Source: Limnobacter sp. (GTDB lineage: Bacteria; Pseudomonadota; Gammaproteobacteria; Burkholderiales; Burkholderiaceae_B). Taken from it: a DNA stretch of 64,000 bases. The notes beneath the pieces were generated by a model. The model did no database searches and was not told where the DNA came from. It saw nothing but the letters and a program-made list of their open reading frames with translations. Position 1 is the first letter of the stretch. Every line of letters starts with the position of its first letter. Positions 36,901-44,435 of the stretch are shown piece by piece. Location: positions 1 to 64,000 of the forward strand of contig JARWZZ010000010.1 of assembly GCA_029866125.1 (NCBI GenBank), in the 5' to 3' direction. Made by a program: the position numbers and the translations under genes.

Positions 36901-39900
36901 GTACCAATGCATTGGGTGGGGCGTTTAAGTCGGGCGGCAACGTCGCGATTGGTGACGGCGTGCTGGGTCAGCTTGATGGTAGTGACCCAAGTTATGGCGA
37001 AGCCAATACGGGCGTGGGTTACAGGGCTTTGTATACCAACACGACTGGTTACGATAACACCGCGATCGGACATCAGGCCTTACATTCCAACACCACTGGT
37101 AACCGCAACCTGGCCATTGGCAACTCTTCCATGTATTCAAACACCAGTGGTCTCGAAAACATTGCCGTGGGTCAACAGTCTCTGTATTCCAATACCACTG
37201 GAAACTTTAACACTGCCCTAGGTGCCAGTGCACTGTATTCCAACACAACCGGTCAGAACAACACCGCAATCGGAAGGTTGGCTCTTTTAAATAATACCTC
37301 CGGTACATTCAACACTGCGGTCGGGGTGACATCGCTGGCGCTAAACACCACGGGCTATGAAAACACCGCGGTAGGTTATATTGCGCTCTCTTCCAATAGC
37401 ACGGGTCACTCCAACGCGGCCTTAGGCTATGGTTCCTTGTCAGAAAACACGACGGGTATTGAAAACACCGCTTCGGGTCACAACAGCTTGCGCTTGAACA
37501 CCACGGGCAACTACAACACTGCAAGCGGTGTGGCTACACTTTATTCAAACACAACAGGTAACTTTAATACCGCAAGCGGTTCTAGAGCACTGTATTCAAA
37601 CACCACGGGTATCCTTAATAACGCAAGCGGTTATAATGCGATGTATTCCAACACCACGGGGGCGGGGAACACCGCAAGTGGTGTTAGTGCACTGTATTTC
37701 AACACCACGGGGGGCAGCAACACCGCAAGCGGTAATGATTCACTGGTCAATAACACCACGGGGAACAACAACTCAGCTTTTGGTAACTTTGCAGGCGATG
37801 CAAATACCATTGGCTCTAACAATACATTTTTGGGTTATGGAGCTGATGTCACAACGGGTGCACTGACTTACGCAGCAGCCATTGGCGCCAGCAGCACGGT
37901 AGCCACCAGCAACACCATTGCGCTGGGCCGTAACAGCACGGCAGACCAAGTTGTAATTGGCACTGCCACCCGCAACAACACTTATGCCAACACCAAGTTA
38001 TATGTAAACGGCCCGAGCAATTTCAATGGAACTTTGTATGGTACGGCTGCTACGTTCAGCGGTGCGGTTACGGTTGGATCTCTTGCAGCGGGAAGGCTTG
38101 ATGTTTCAACCTCCGCAGGCGGAGTAACCAACCCCAATCTGATTATTGGTACTGGTGCCATGCCGGGTGCGCAAAGTGGTACCGGTGCCAATACCGCTTT
38201 GGGTATCAGTTCGCTGGCGGCAAATACAAGTGGTCGTTATAACACCGCGAGTGGTGCTGAATCCCTGTATTCCAACACCACAGGTTACGACAACACAGCC
38301 GATGGGTGGCGCACTTTGTATAGCACCACCACGGGTTTGCGCAACACGGCGAGCGGCAGGGCTGCCCTGTATTCCAACACCACGGGTAGCTGGAATACTG
38401 CGAGCGGCGCGTATGGCCTGTATTACAACACCACTGGCTACAGCAACACCGCAAGCGGCTACACTGCCCTCTATTTCACCACCACCGGTTTTGCCAACAC
38501 CGCAAGCGGCCGAGACGCCCTGGCTCTCAACACCACAGGTTTTAGCAACGTGGGTTTGGGGTATGCAGCCGGCGACACCAACACCACCGGCAGCAACAAC
38601 ACCTTTCTGGGTAACGACGCCGATGCAACTACCGCTGCCCTTACTTACGCCGCCGCCATTGGTTCAAACAGTACAGTCGCCACCAGCAACACCATTGCCT
38701 TGGGCCGCAACAGCACAGAGGACCAGATTGTCATTGGTACCAACACACGCAACGACACCACAGCCAACACCAAGCTGTACGTGAATGGCGACACGCGCCT
38801 GAATGGCATGTTGTATGGCACCACCGCCAATTTCAGCGGTGCGGTTACGGTTGGATCCCTTGCAGCGGTAAGGCTTGATGTTTCAACCTCCGCAGGCGGA
38901 GTAACCAACCCCAATCTGATTATTGGTACTGGTGCCATGCCGGGTGCGCAAAGTGGTTTAGGCGGCAACACGGCCTTAGGTATTGATGCATTGGCAGCTA
39001 ATACAACCGGTTACAACAACACCGCAAGCGGTCGTAGGGCGCTATATTCCAACACCACGGGGGATAACAATACCGCCTTCGGTCAGTCAAGCTTGTACTT
39101 CAACACCACCGGTATTGAAAATACTGCCTCGGGTAGCAACAGCTTGCTTTCAAATACAACGGGCAGTTACAACACCGCCGCGGGTAGCCAGAGCTTGCGT
39201 GCCAATACAACAGGTAACTTTAACACCGCAATCGGTAGATACGGGCTTTACTCTAATACTACGGGTACTGAAAACACGGCCTCGGGTAGCGACAGTTTGC
39301 GTTTGAACACCACGGGTAGTTACAACACAGCAAGCGGTGTTGCTTCACTGTATTCAAATACTACAGGTAACTTCAACACCGCAATCGGTAGATACGGGCT
39401 TTACTCTAATACCACGGGTACTGACAACACAGCATCGGGTAGCGACAGTTTGCGTTTGAACACCACGGGTAGTTACAACACAGCAAGCGGTACCTCCTCA
39501 CTGCGGTCAAATACGACGGGTAATTTTAATTCCGCTTTGGGGTACAACGCACTTTATGCAAACAGCACGGGTGTTGAAAACACCTCTGTGGGTGGAAGCA
39601 GCATGTTTGCAAACACAACCGGCAGTTACAACACAGCAACAGGCCGTAGTTCACTCGCTTCCAACACAACAGGCCAATTCAACACCGCGTCGGGATACAA
39701 CGCACTCTACTCCACCACCACAGGTGTTCAAAATACATCGATGGGTGGCAATAGCGCATTTGCAAATACAACGGGTAATTTCAACGTCTTTGTTGGTCAA
39801 AATGCAGGTGACACCAATACAACAGGTTCCAGCAACACCTTCATTGGAACGTTTTCAGACGCAACAACGGGCGCGCTTAGCTTTGCAGCAGCAATTGGCG

Positions 39901-42362
39901 CAGAAAGCACCGTAGCCACCAGCAACACCATTGCGCTGGGCCGCAACAGCACGGCAGACCAAGTGGTGATTGGTACCGACACCCGCAATGACACCACCGC
40001 TAACACCAAATTGTTTGTAAACGGTGACACACGGCTAAACGGCGTACTGTATGGCACCACAGCCAACTTCAGTGGTGCGGTTACCGTGGGTTCGCTCTCG
40101 TTGGAGCGGCTTGATTTATCAACCTCGGCAGGCGGCGTGGCTTCTCCCAACGTGATTATTGGCGTAAATGCCATGATGAATGCGCAAAGTGGCCTAGGCG
40201 GCAATACGGTGTTTGGCCCACAGACCATGCAGGACAACACCACAGGCTACCGCAACGTGGGTATAGGCCATTTGGCTCTTCGAGGTAATACAAGCGGTTA
40301 TGAAAATATTGCAATAGCAGGCAACGCCTTACTGAAAAACACAACGGGCTACCGCAACGTTTCGATTGGTCAAAATACCCTACTTGAAAACACCTCGGGT
40401 TATGAAAACATGGCCTTGGGTTTGAATGGCATGTACTCCAATACAACAGGTAATCGCAACGTGGGTATTGGCTCATCAGTCATGTATTTCAACACGACGG
40501 GCACTGAAAACGTTGCGATTGGTCATGCAACCTTGATTACAAACACAACGGGTTATAAAAATACGGGTATTGGTTTTAACGCGGATGTAACGAGTAACAA
40601 CTTAAACTACGCCACTGCAATTGGCGCAGATTCGGAAGTTTCCACCAGCAGCACCATTGTGCTGGGCCGCACCAGCGATGCAACTGTAATTGGTGCAACT
40701 GGCACGAATGGCCGGGGTAGCAAATTGCAGGTGACCGGCACCATTGAAGCGAATTTGCCTGCAGACGGCACCGCGCTGGCCTTGGTGCGCGACGTGTACG
40801 CACCGGGCGGCTATGTTGACATTGCGGGTGCAGGTTACCCCGGGTATGAAAACTCCGCGCCGGGAACAATCCGTTTTCTGGATGACGGTAGCTTTTCAAG
40901 CCACATCACTTTCCGCACAAAAGACGCAGGTAGTCAGTTCAACACCGATACCGAGCGCATGCGTTTAACGACCTCTGGTAACCTGTTGATCGGTTCAGAC
41001 ACAGACAATGGCAGCGGCAACTTACTGCAGGTTACTGGTGGCGGCTATTTCACAGGCAACCTCACTGTGCTTGAAAACGTGCGGCTGGGTGGTGGCGCGG
41101 GCGGTAACCGCCGAGTTTACCTTGGCCCTGATGATCCTGGCGGTGGCAGTGGTGATGAAGCGTTTTTCCGCTACTATGTACGCAGTGGCGAGTCCACCAC
41201 GCTGGAGCTTTACTCAGGCAATGATGCGGACGATCACATCAACATCAACCCCGGAATTGGTAATGTGGGCATTGGTGAGGAGAACCCTGGCGCCAAGCTG
41301 CACGTGAACGGTGGTGTGTTGGCTACATCGTATTCCACCTCTTCAGACCGCAGATTGAAAACCAATATATCGGCTTTGGACTCGGATGACTTGCTGGGTC
41401 GCTTAAGTGGCGTAGTGGCACACCGATATAACTACATTGCACACCCCGAAGTGGGCACGCGGATTGGTGTAATCGCTCAAGAAATTCAGGCCTTGTTCCC
41501 AGAGGTTGCAACCTACAACAAAGACAACTTCATGAGCGTGGATTACAACGCTTTGGGCGCAATGGCCGCTGCAGGTGTGGGCCACTTGAACACCAAGTTC
41601 AACACATTCGAAAAATTCACCAAGGAAAAGTTTGATTCCGTGGACAAGGAAATTACATTCCTGAAGACTGAAACAGCAAAAATCAAAGGCCTTGAAGATT
41701 GGCGCGACGTGGCCAACACCCGCATGGACACCATGCAAATATCCATCGACAAAAACCTCGCCAAAATTACAGAGAACACTTTGGCAATTGAAAAGAACAC
41801 AGCTGAAATTAAACGCCTTGATGATGTACTGGTTACTTTGGACACCACGGTGAAAGGGCAGGGCGAGGCCATCGACGGAATCAACACCCGTTGGGGTAAA
41901 ACATTCACCGCCAGTGCGGATGGTGCCCTGTTGACTGTAACTGCGGCTGAGTTGAAAGCAAACAACTTCACAGCCCAGCAAATACGAACCAATTCGGTGT
42001 ACACCGCCCGCCTGGAAGCTGAAATGGCCAAAATCAAAGAACTGGATATTGACAAGCTGCGTGCCAATTCTGCTGTGACCAATACCTTGCAGGCGGAGAC
42101 CATGAATACTGGGTCTGCCCAGGTGTATGCCGGGGTTGGGGCACCAGCTTTCTTATTCTCAGCAGCGACTGATGGGCACTACACCGTCAACACCAGCGCA
42201 TTGGACGGTAGCTATGCAACCGCCACTGTGATTGTGAATGCAGGCCAGGCCAAGGTTGTTCCAATCGCCAATGAAGGCATCCAGTTGCTTGCAGTGGGCA
42301 ACAGCGTGAAGGCTGTGGCTGCGGGCAAAAGCATCAAGGCGACTTGGATCAAGATGGGCTAA
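30912..42362 (+). CDS. Giant (3816-residue) YadA-head/beta-roll fibre with C-terminal S74 intramolecular chaperone
   Basis: A Sec-like N-terminus (RRVIPAILGGALAFSVMVPA, cleaved near ANA) is followed by a ~250-residue domain with LGYCAWDN and AVISPGRDGRIETSC, a pattern seen in PilV-type pilus-tip adhesins and phage-like fibres. From ~residue 475 to ~3230 come about ninety 17-residue units of the form NTTGxxNTAxGxxALxx, i.e. YadA-head-like left-handed beta-roll, grouped in about eight modules joined by TATFTGAV/LYVNG linkers. Residues ~3290-3450 are mixed beta. SSDRRLKTNI then opens a peptidase S74 domain: Ser3478 and Lys3483 have the five-residue spacing of the endosialidase autocleavage dyad. 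A coiled coil follows (~3540-3660). Trimeric, self-cleaving surface fibre is the expected role. It ends a locus of pilus genes. Confidence 0.88.
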   Translation: MKTRAKLNEPLINPLDLKLTVLNQAIRRVIPAILGGALAFSVMVPANAITPTESGAVNATIDLVRQFSQRVSLAQSAGYLDEQISEVNGAPRAARMAPIPLNFAPADVRPVPPITGLPRRDGAGRPLGYCAWDNTSSTNVTAGGTLAYLAGNIPGNTDKLLYAVISPGRDGRIETSCADVLLLQQTIQSERGGGLGDDLVYARRPLQQSSRTFRATVGTQSGLPASDNTEGDVRLVMDTNTLYAYNGGTWKPIGGDPAERFTGDGSGNLSYTGGKVTVADFEATTGTFSTSLTVNGTTTLNGNTAINGAFTATTLSGSAAGLTDLNANNIATGTLAVARGGTGLGAAPAVNQILIGNGTGYDLSTVTAGTGIGVTNAGGLLTISNTGLLSITSPMSTVNVSTTDGVVTLDLPQSIATTATPTFGGMMLNGGLMGTTANFSGVVTAGSISAPRLDISTSAGVSTANLIIGTSAMPLVQSGLGGNTAVGISALAANTSGYSNVAVGNSALYSNTSGFGNTADGFQALYSNTTGFGNTANGSQALYSNTTGVANTANGYQALYYNTTGITNTASGYRALYFNTNGTGNTAFGYDAMRNNIGGINNVSVGSGALNSNTFGSYNTAVGYDALRNNTANDNSAFGFNALRANTTGTDNVAVGKNTLLVNTAGNENTALGVASLYNATTASFNTALGSRALYRATTGGSNVAVGQDAAYSGTTANNNVTIGRSAMRSVTSGSGNVALGTSTMQSITTGNSNVALGRTAGQANGGYGGAITATTTGSRNTFIGTYSGAEGVMQTVYSTALGADSRVSTNDTVVLGALGSNKTGTVVDDQVVIGATGRNDTYANTKLFVNGVTNLAGDLRGTTATFTGAVSALRLNVSDPTGVIYSNLAIGTSNLAGAQSGDGANIAIGFNALRDNTTGSGNIAIGYNSQPLTTTGSQNISLGANTLGQNTTGFYNTAVGADALSSNTTGGNNTALGQDALRDNTTGPDNTAIGRFAMRQNTTGGDNVAVGIYSVQNNTTGYSNVGVGRAALYSNSTGNDNVAVGREALESNTTGNNNAAFGRQTLESSTTGVGNTALGGYALRAVNGNLNAALGAYAFDGLITGDNNLALGAEAGSRDDSRTLTFGSNNSFLGAYSGSAAGANNLNYATAIGAFAEVGTDNTVVLGRTGDFTVIGATGTAGAGILQNKNLQVTGDVGITGNLAIGGDFAATTFSGTSASFTGAVTAARIDVSTSAGGVTNPNLIVGAGAIPGAQSGFGANTVLGINALAANTSGDSNSVVGYQALRFNTIGERNAVLGSSALYTNTSGYSNTAIGNEAMYLNTTGARNVGIGERALYNNTSGFWNVAVGEDALYGNTGGYFNIGIGNRAIESNTFGEANVAVGMEIMRNNTTGDYNVALGYHAFDNNTTGNDNVAIGQDALSANTTGSFNTALGYNSNVSSGALSYATAIGAGSRVGTSNTIALGRNSTADQVVIGTDTRSNTTANTKLYVNGISRFNGMLYGTDSTYSGTVTANTFSGSGASLTNLNASNITTGTLGVARGGTGVDGSAAANGALLIGNGTGYTLGTLTAGAGVSVTNGAGTITIANTGVTSFNSRTGAVALTLADVNGVTNFGTNNVTLGTNALSTGSTGTDNTALGYQAMMNNGLADSSIAIGTRALMQSSIATSNNIAIGRDAMGLNSVDGSNNIAIGTRTQKNLTTGASNTAVGNAAMSELTTGARNVSMGGSSLELLTTGIRNVAIGNFAGSGVITGENNTFLGYSADAGGPALTYSTALGAWSKVDTSNTVVLGGLGINKAATGTDDQIVIGATSRNDTHANTKLFVNGVTNLADDLRGTTATFTGAVNALSFTGNGSGLTNLNAGNITTGVLGVANGGTGVDGSAAANGALLIGNGTGYTLGTLTGTADQINVTNGAGTITLSLPQSIASTSTPTFGGMTLNGDLAGTNATFTGQFNANQVFANGQELLPITKPNIDAALTFPNQSTYVDQPNLALGTNALGGAFKSGGNVAIGDGVLGQLDGSDPSYGEANTGVGYRALYTNTTGYDNTAIGHQALHSNTTGNRNLAIGNSSMYSNTSGLENIAVGQQSLYSNTTGNFNTALGASALYSNTTGQNNTAIGRLALLNNTSGTFNTAVGVTSLALNTTGYENTAVGYIALSSNSTGHSNAALGYGSLSENTTGIENTASGHNSLRLNTTGNYNTASGVATLYSNTTGNFNTASGSRALYSNTTGILNNASGYNAMYSNTTGAGNTASGVSALYFNTTGGSNTASGNDSLVNNTTGNNNSAFGNFAGDANTIGSNNTFLGYGADVTTGALTYAAAIGASSTVATSNTIALGRNSTADQVVIGTATRNNTYANTKLYVNGPSNFNGTLYGTAATFSGAVTVGSLAAGRLDVSTSAGGVTNPNLIIGTGAMPGAQSGTGANTALGISSLAANTSGRYNTASGAESLYSNTTGYDNTADGWRTLYSTTTGLRNTASGRAALYSNTTGSWNTASGAYGLYYNTTGYSNTASGYTALYFTTTGFANTASGRDALALNTTGFSNVGLGYAAGDTNTTGSNNTFLGNDADATTAALTYAAAIGSNSTVATSNTIALGRNSTEDQIVIGTNTRNDTTANTKLYVNGDTRLNGMLYGTTANFSGAVTVGSLAAVRLDVSTSAGGVTNPNLIIGTGAMPGAQSGLGGNTALGIDALAANTTGYNNTASGRRALYSNTTGDNNTAFGQSSLYFNTTGIENTASGSNSLLSNTTGSYNTAAGSQSLRANTTGNFNTAIGRYGLYSNTTGTENTASGSDSLRLNTTGSYNTASGVASLYSNTTGNFNTAIGRYGLYSNTTGTDNTASGSDSLRLNTTGSYNTASGTSSLRSNTTGNFNSALGYNALYANSTGVENTSVGGSSMFANTTGSYNTATGRSSLASNTTGQFNTASGYNALYSTTTGVQNTSMGGNSAFANTTGNFNVFVGQNAGDTNTTGSSNTFIGTFSDATTGALSFAAAIGAESTVATSNTIALGRNSTADQVVIGTDTRNDTTANTKLFVNGDTRLNGVLYGTTANFSGAVTVGSLSLERLDLSTSAGGVASPNVIIGVNAMMNAQSGLGGNTVFGPQTMQDNTTGYRNVGIGHLALRGNTSGYENIAIAGNALLKNTTGYRNVSIGQNTLLENTSGYENMALGLNGMYSNTTGNRNVGIGSSVMYFNTTGTENVAIGHATLITNTTGYKNTGIGFNADVTSNNLNYATAIGADSEVSTSSTIVLGRTSDATVIGATGTNGRGSKLQVTGTIEANLPADGTALALVRDVYAPGGYVDIAGAGYPGYENSAPGTIRFLDDGSFSSHITFRTKDAGSQFNTDTERMRLTTSGNLLIGSDTDNGSGNLLQVTGGGYFTGNLTVLENVRLGGGAGGNRRVYLGPDDPGGGSGDEAFFRYYVRSGESTTLELYSGNDADDHININPGIGNVGIGEENPGAKLHVNGGVLATSYSTSSDRRLKTNISALDSDDLLGRLSGVVAHRYNYIAHPEVGTRIGVIAQEIQALFPEVATYNKDNFMSVDYNALGAMAAAGVGHLNTKFNTFEKFTKEKFDSVDKEITFLKTETAKIKGLEDWRDVANTRMDTMQISIDKNLAKITENTLAIEKNTAEIKRLDDVLVTLDTTVKGQGEAIDGINTRWGKTFTASADGALLTVTAAELKANNFTAQQIRTNSVYTARLEAEMAKIKELDIDKLRANSAVTNTLQAETMNTGSAQVYAGVGAPAFLFSAATDGHYTVNTSALDGSYATATVIVNAGQAKVVPIANEGIQLLAVGNSVKAVAAGKSIKATWIKMG
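38055..38180 (+). repeat. Dispersed 126-bp repeat, copy 1 (second copy 38832-38957)
   Basis: The module-start segment encoding FSGAVTVGSLAA...LDVSTSAGG recurs 777 bp later with only two mismatches noticed. Both copies are in frame, so homologous recombination between them would remove or add exactly 259 residues. Confidence 0.88.
39213..39518 (+). repeat. 153-bp tandem duplication inside the fibre gene (3 x 51 bp)
   Basis: 39213-39365 and 39366-39518 are near-identical, including the stretch encoding NTAIGRYGLYSNTTG followed by SGSDSLRLNTTGSYNTASG. Offset is exactly 153 bp, three repeat units. The low divergence marks it as one of the most recent expansions. Confidence 0.9.
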
Positions 42363-42407
42363 GTATGTTTGATTAGGCACGCTTTAAGCACGTTGTTATG
42401 CACGTTT

Positions 42408-44246
42408 TTATGCACCTTCTAACGTTTGGATGATATGTTGCCCCTCTTCCAGTGCCTCCAGGCGGTCTTGTTCGGTGGTGTTGTTGAACGCAAGTTCCAC
42501 AGCTTGTTGGGGTGAGAGTAATTCAAACCTTGAGGTCTCTGGTTGTGAAGTTGGAGCTTGATGTACCTGGGCTTCCCCCACCTCGGCGGTTTCTAACTCA
42601 CTTATTTGCAATCCATCTGCTACCACTGCACTGGGCGCATTTCTGTTTGAGCCTACAGGCAGCATGTCGTATAAGAATCCGATGCGGGCATAACGGTCCA
42701 CTGCATGTGCCACTTTTTTATCCAAGGCTGAAAGTGTGGCCATCGCATCAGCTACTTTGGGCGGAGCAACTGTGCGCAGCTTTTGTTCGGCGCTGTCCAT
42801 CCAATTGTTCATATTTATGTTTCTGTGGGTTACTCGGTCCACGTATTCGGTGGGGCGATTTAAGCAGCCCCCATTCAAACAACACCTTGCTAAGGTGTTA
42901 ATCAATTCCCCCGCCACGATGCCCGCTGTTTGGCCGCCCAAACAAGCCAAAAGGCTGTACAAAACATCTGAGTTTCCACGAACGGCAGACAGCATCAACA
43001 TACCCAAACCTGCAGCACTCAGAAGCCGGGCCACACTTTTCACGGTGTCGGAAATGCTGCCAGCAATGGGTACGCCTATGGCGGTGATGCCGATGTTGTA
43101 AGGCCCTAGTATTTGCGTCAGTATTCCCAGCCGCAGCAGGTTGGACAACAGGTTGACGGCCGTGTGCAAATTGCGTTTGTTGGATGCAGTGAGGTTTGCG
43201 CTATCCACCGCATGGTGAAGCACGCGCTGTGTGGCTGTGGCACAAAACGACGCCACTGCATGGCTGGCTACTTTTTGACCATAGTTATTGCGAATGCCGT
43301 CCACCACCCGTTTGACAGCAAGTTCAGTGCTTTGTGCACGTTCTGCCTCTGAATTGCCGTAGGAGCGGGCCATTTGGGCAAGTTCCAAATCGCCAAACTT
43401 ATCGCCAGTTAAGTTCGAGGTAAAAAGGTCGCCATCGTAGCCACGCACCAAACATGCATCTTTGTAAACCAGCACAGAGCCCAGCTGATGGTGCCCCGGT
43501 TGCTCGCACATGTATTGCAGCAAGTCCGGGTGCACATCGCTGAGGTTGGTGATGTCTTGCGGATGGGTACCCACTATATGCGCAATTTCATGCGCAACCA
43601 AATGGTGGAATGTTGGGCGAATGAAAAGATGATTTTTTCTGGCAAGTACGATGCGGGGCTGTGGGGTTTCGTAAATGAATGTTCCGTCTGAGGCGAAGCT
43701 TGAGCGTTTGGTTTCCATATAACCCGCAGCGGATTTACTCAGCTTTCCGCACACCGACATTGCAATGGTGGTTTGCAGGGGGGCCGCATTGTTGTTTGGG
43801 TTCGACCCTGGGGCGGATGGGCCCGGCTGTGTGCTTGTTAAATGGCTTTCGAGTTGAATATTGGGCATGCCCCAGTCGCGCAGTTGGCCGTTGATGTTGT
43901 CCATCACCTGCCCAATTACACTGATTTCGCTGTTGGAGGGTAGCCTGCAGTTTGCAAATCCGTAAGAAGGGGTGTCCTCTTGGTAGGACTCCACTCGGAT
44001 GGGGCTCATCGGGTTTTCTGGGCTACTTAAGGGCACCTGCATGGCGCTGTAGGGCTCGTAGGTTTCTGGATTCAAACGCCCTTTCGTACTTCGACCCACC
44101 GGGTAGTCGGTGCTCGCCTGATTGTACTTTTCTAGATATTCCTTCACGACCTTTTCCATCTCGGCGCGTTTAAAGCCTACACCATCCCATGCACTGGTGT
44201 TGAAAAGTTGAGCGCCAAATATTTTCATACTGCATTCCCGGTCCAT
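42408..44246 (-). CDS. HExxH metalloprotease-like, effector-type protein
   Basis: 612 residues (ATG 44228, MKIFGAQ, is an alternative start). A zincin motif VAHEIAHIVGTH lies at ~217-228: His219, Glu220 and His223, with His228 one residue short of the metzincin HExxHxxGxxH spacing, so the third ligand is uncertain. The N-terminal ~200 residues are polar with no signal peptide. Residues ~360-470 are strongly hydrophobic with Gly (AAGLGMLMLSAVRG, GGQTAGIVAGELI), possibly membrane-inserting, then CCLNGGC. The C-terminal third is soluble. No family is recognised. It is divergent from another large effector-like gene at 44436 and convergent with the fibre gene. Host-directed toxin/effector is inference. 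Confidence 0.62.
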   Translation of the reverse strand: MDRECSMKIFGAQLFNTSAWDGVGFKRAEMEKVVKEYLEKYNQASTDYPVGRSTKGRLNPETYEPYSAMQVPLSSPENPMSPIRVESYQEDTPSYGFANCRLPSNSEISVIGQVMDNINGQLRDWGMPNIQLESHLTSTQPGPSAPGSNPNNNAAPLQTTIAMSVCGKLSKSAAGYMETKRSSFASDGTFIYETPQPRIVLARKNHLFIRPTFHHLVAHEIAHIVGTHPQDITNLSDVHPDLLQYMCEQPGHHQLGSVLVYKDACLVRGYDGDLFTSNLTGDKFGDLELAQMARSYGNSEAERAQSTELAVKRVVDGIRNNYGQKVASHAVASFCATATQRVLHHAVDSANLTASNKRNLHTAVNLLSNLLRLGILTQILGPYNIGITAIGVPIAGSISDTVKSVARLLSAAGLGMLMLSAVRGNSDVLYSLLACLGGQTAGIVAGELINTLARCCLNGGCLNRPTEYVDRVTHRNINMNNWMDSAEQKLRTVAPPKVADAMATLSALDKKVAHAVDRYARIGFLYDMLPVGSNRNAPSAVVADGLQISELETAEVGEAQVHQAPTSQPETSRFELLSPQQAVELAFNNTTEQDRLEALEEGQHIIQTLEGA

Positions 44247-44435
44247 GTAGATGATATGTATCCCTTTGGGTGGCGTCTGGCGGGAAGTTGTTCCATCCTT
44301 TTAAAAAAAGGATTTAATTTTTCCGAAAATCAGTAAAGAACTTTCTAGCTGTTCTGACCACACAAAGTCACTCACTCCTTTTTGGTCCCTACTGTGACTT
44401 TACCCATTGTGTCCCCCCTCATTGCGTTTCCCGCA

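Larger units (their letters stand above)
32340..40600 (+). repeat. 51-bp coding repeat array of the giant fibre
   Basis: Tandem 51-bp units encoding 17 residues each run through most of the gene, interrupted by linker regions at about 33300-33650, 34290-34720, 35230-35800, 36200-36900, 37790-38220, 38570-39000 and 39810-40230. By eye there are roughly ninety units, most divergent at third positions but with identical islands, which indicates repeated duplication and recombination in multiples of the unit. Confidence 0.9.

Noticed and set aside
32340..40600. CRISPR-like or shufflon-like repeat array
   Set aside because: Repeats are 51-bp coding units in continuous frame with no unique spacers, and no inverted recombination sites or recombinase gene were seen.
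30912..42362. Many long minus-strand and other-frame ORFs across the fibre gene
   Set aside because: They arise from the 51-bp periodic codon structure; their peptides are the same short repeats read in other frames, with no ribosome sites or domain content.
42408..44246. Metzincin assignment of the HEIAH protein
   Set aside because: The third His is one residue short of HExxHxxGxxH, so only a general zincin-like call is made.
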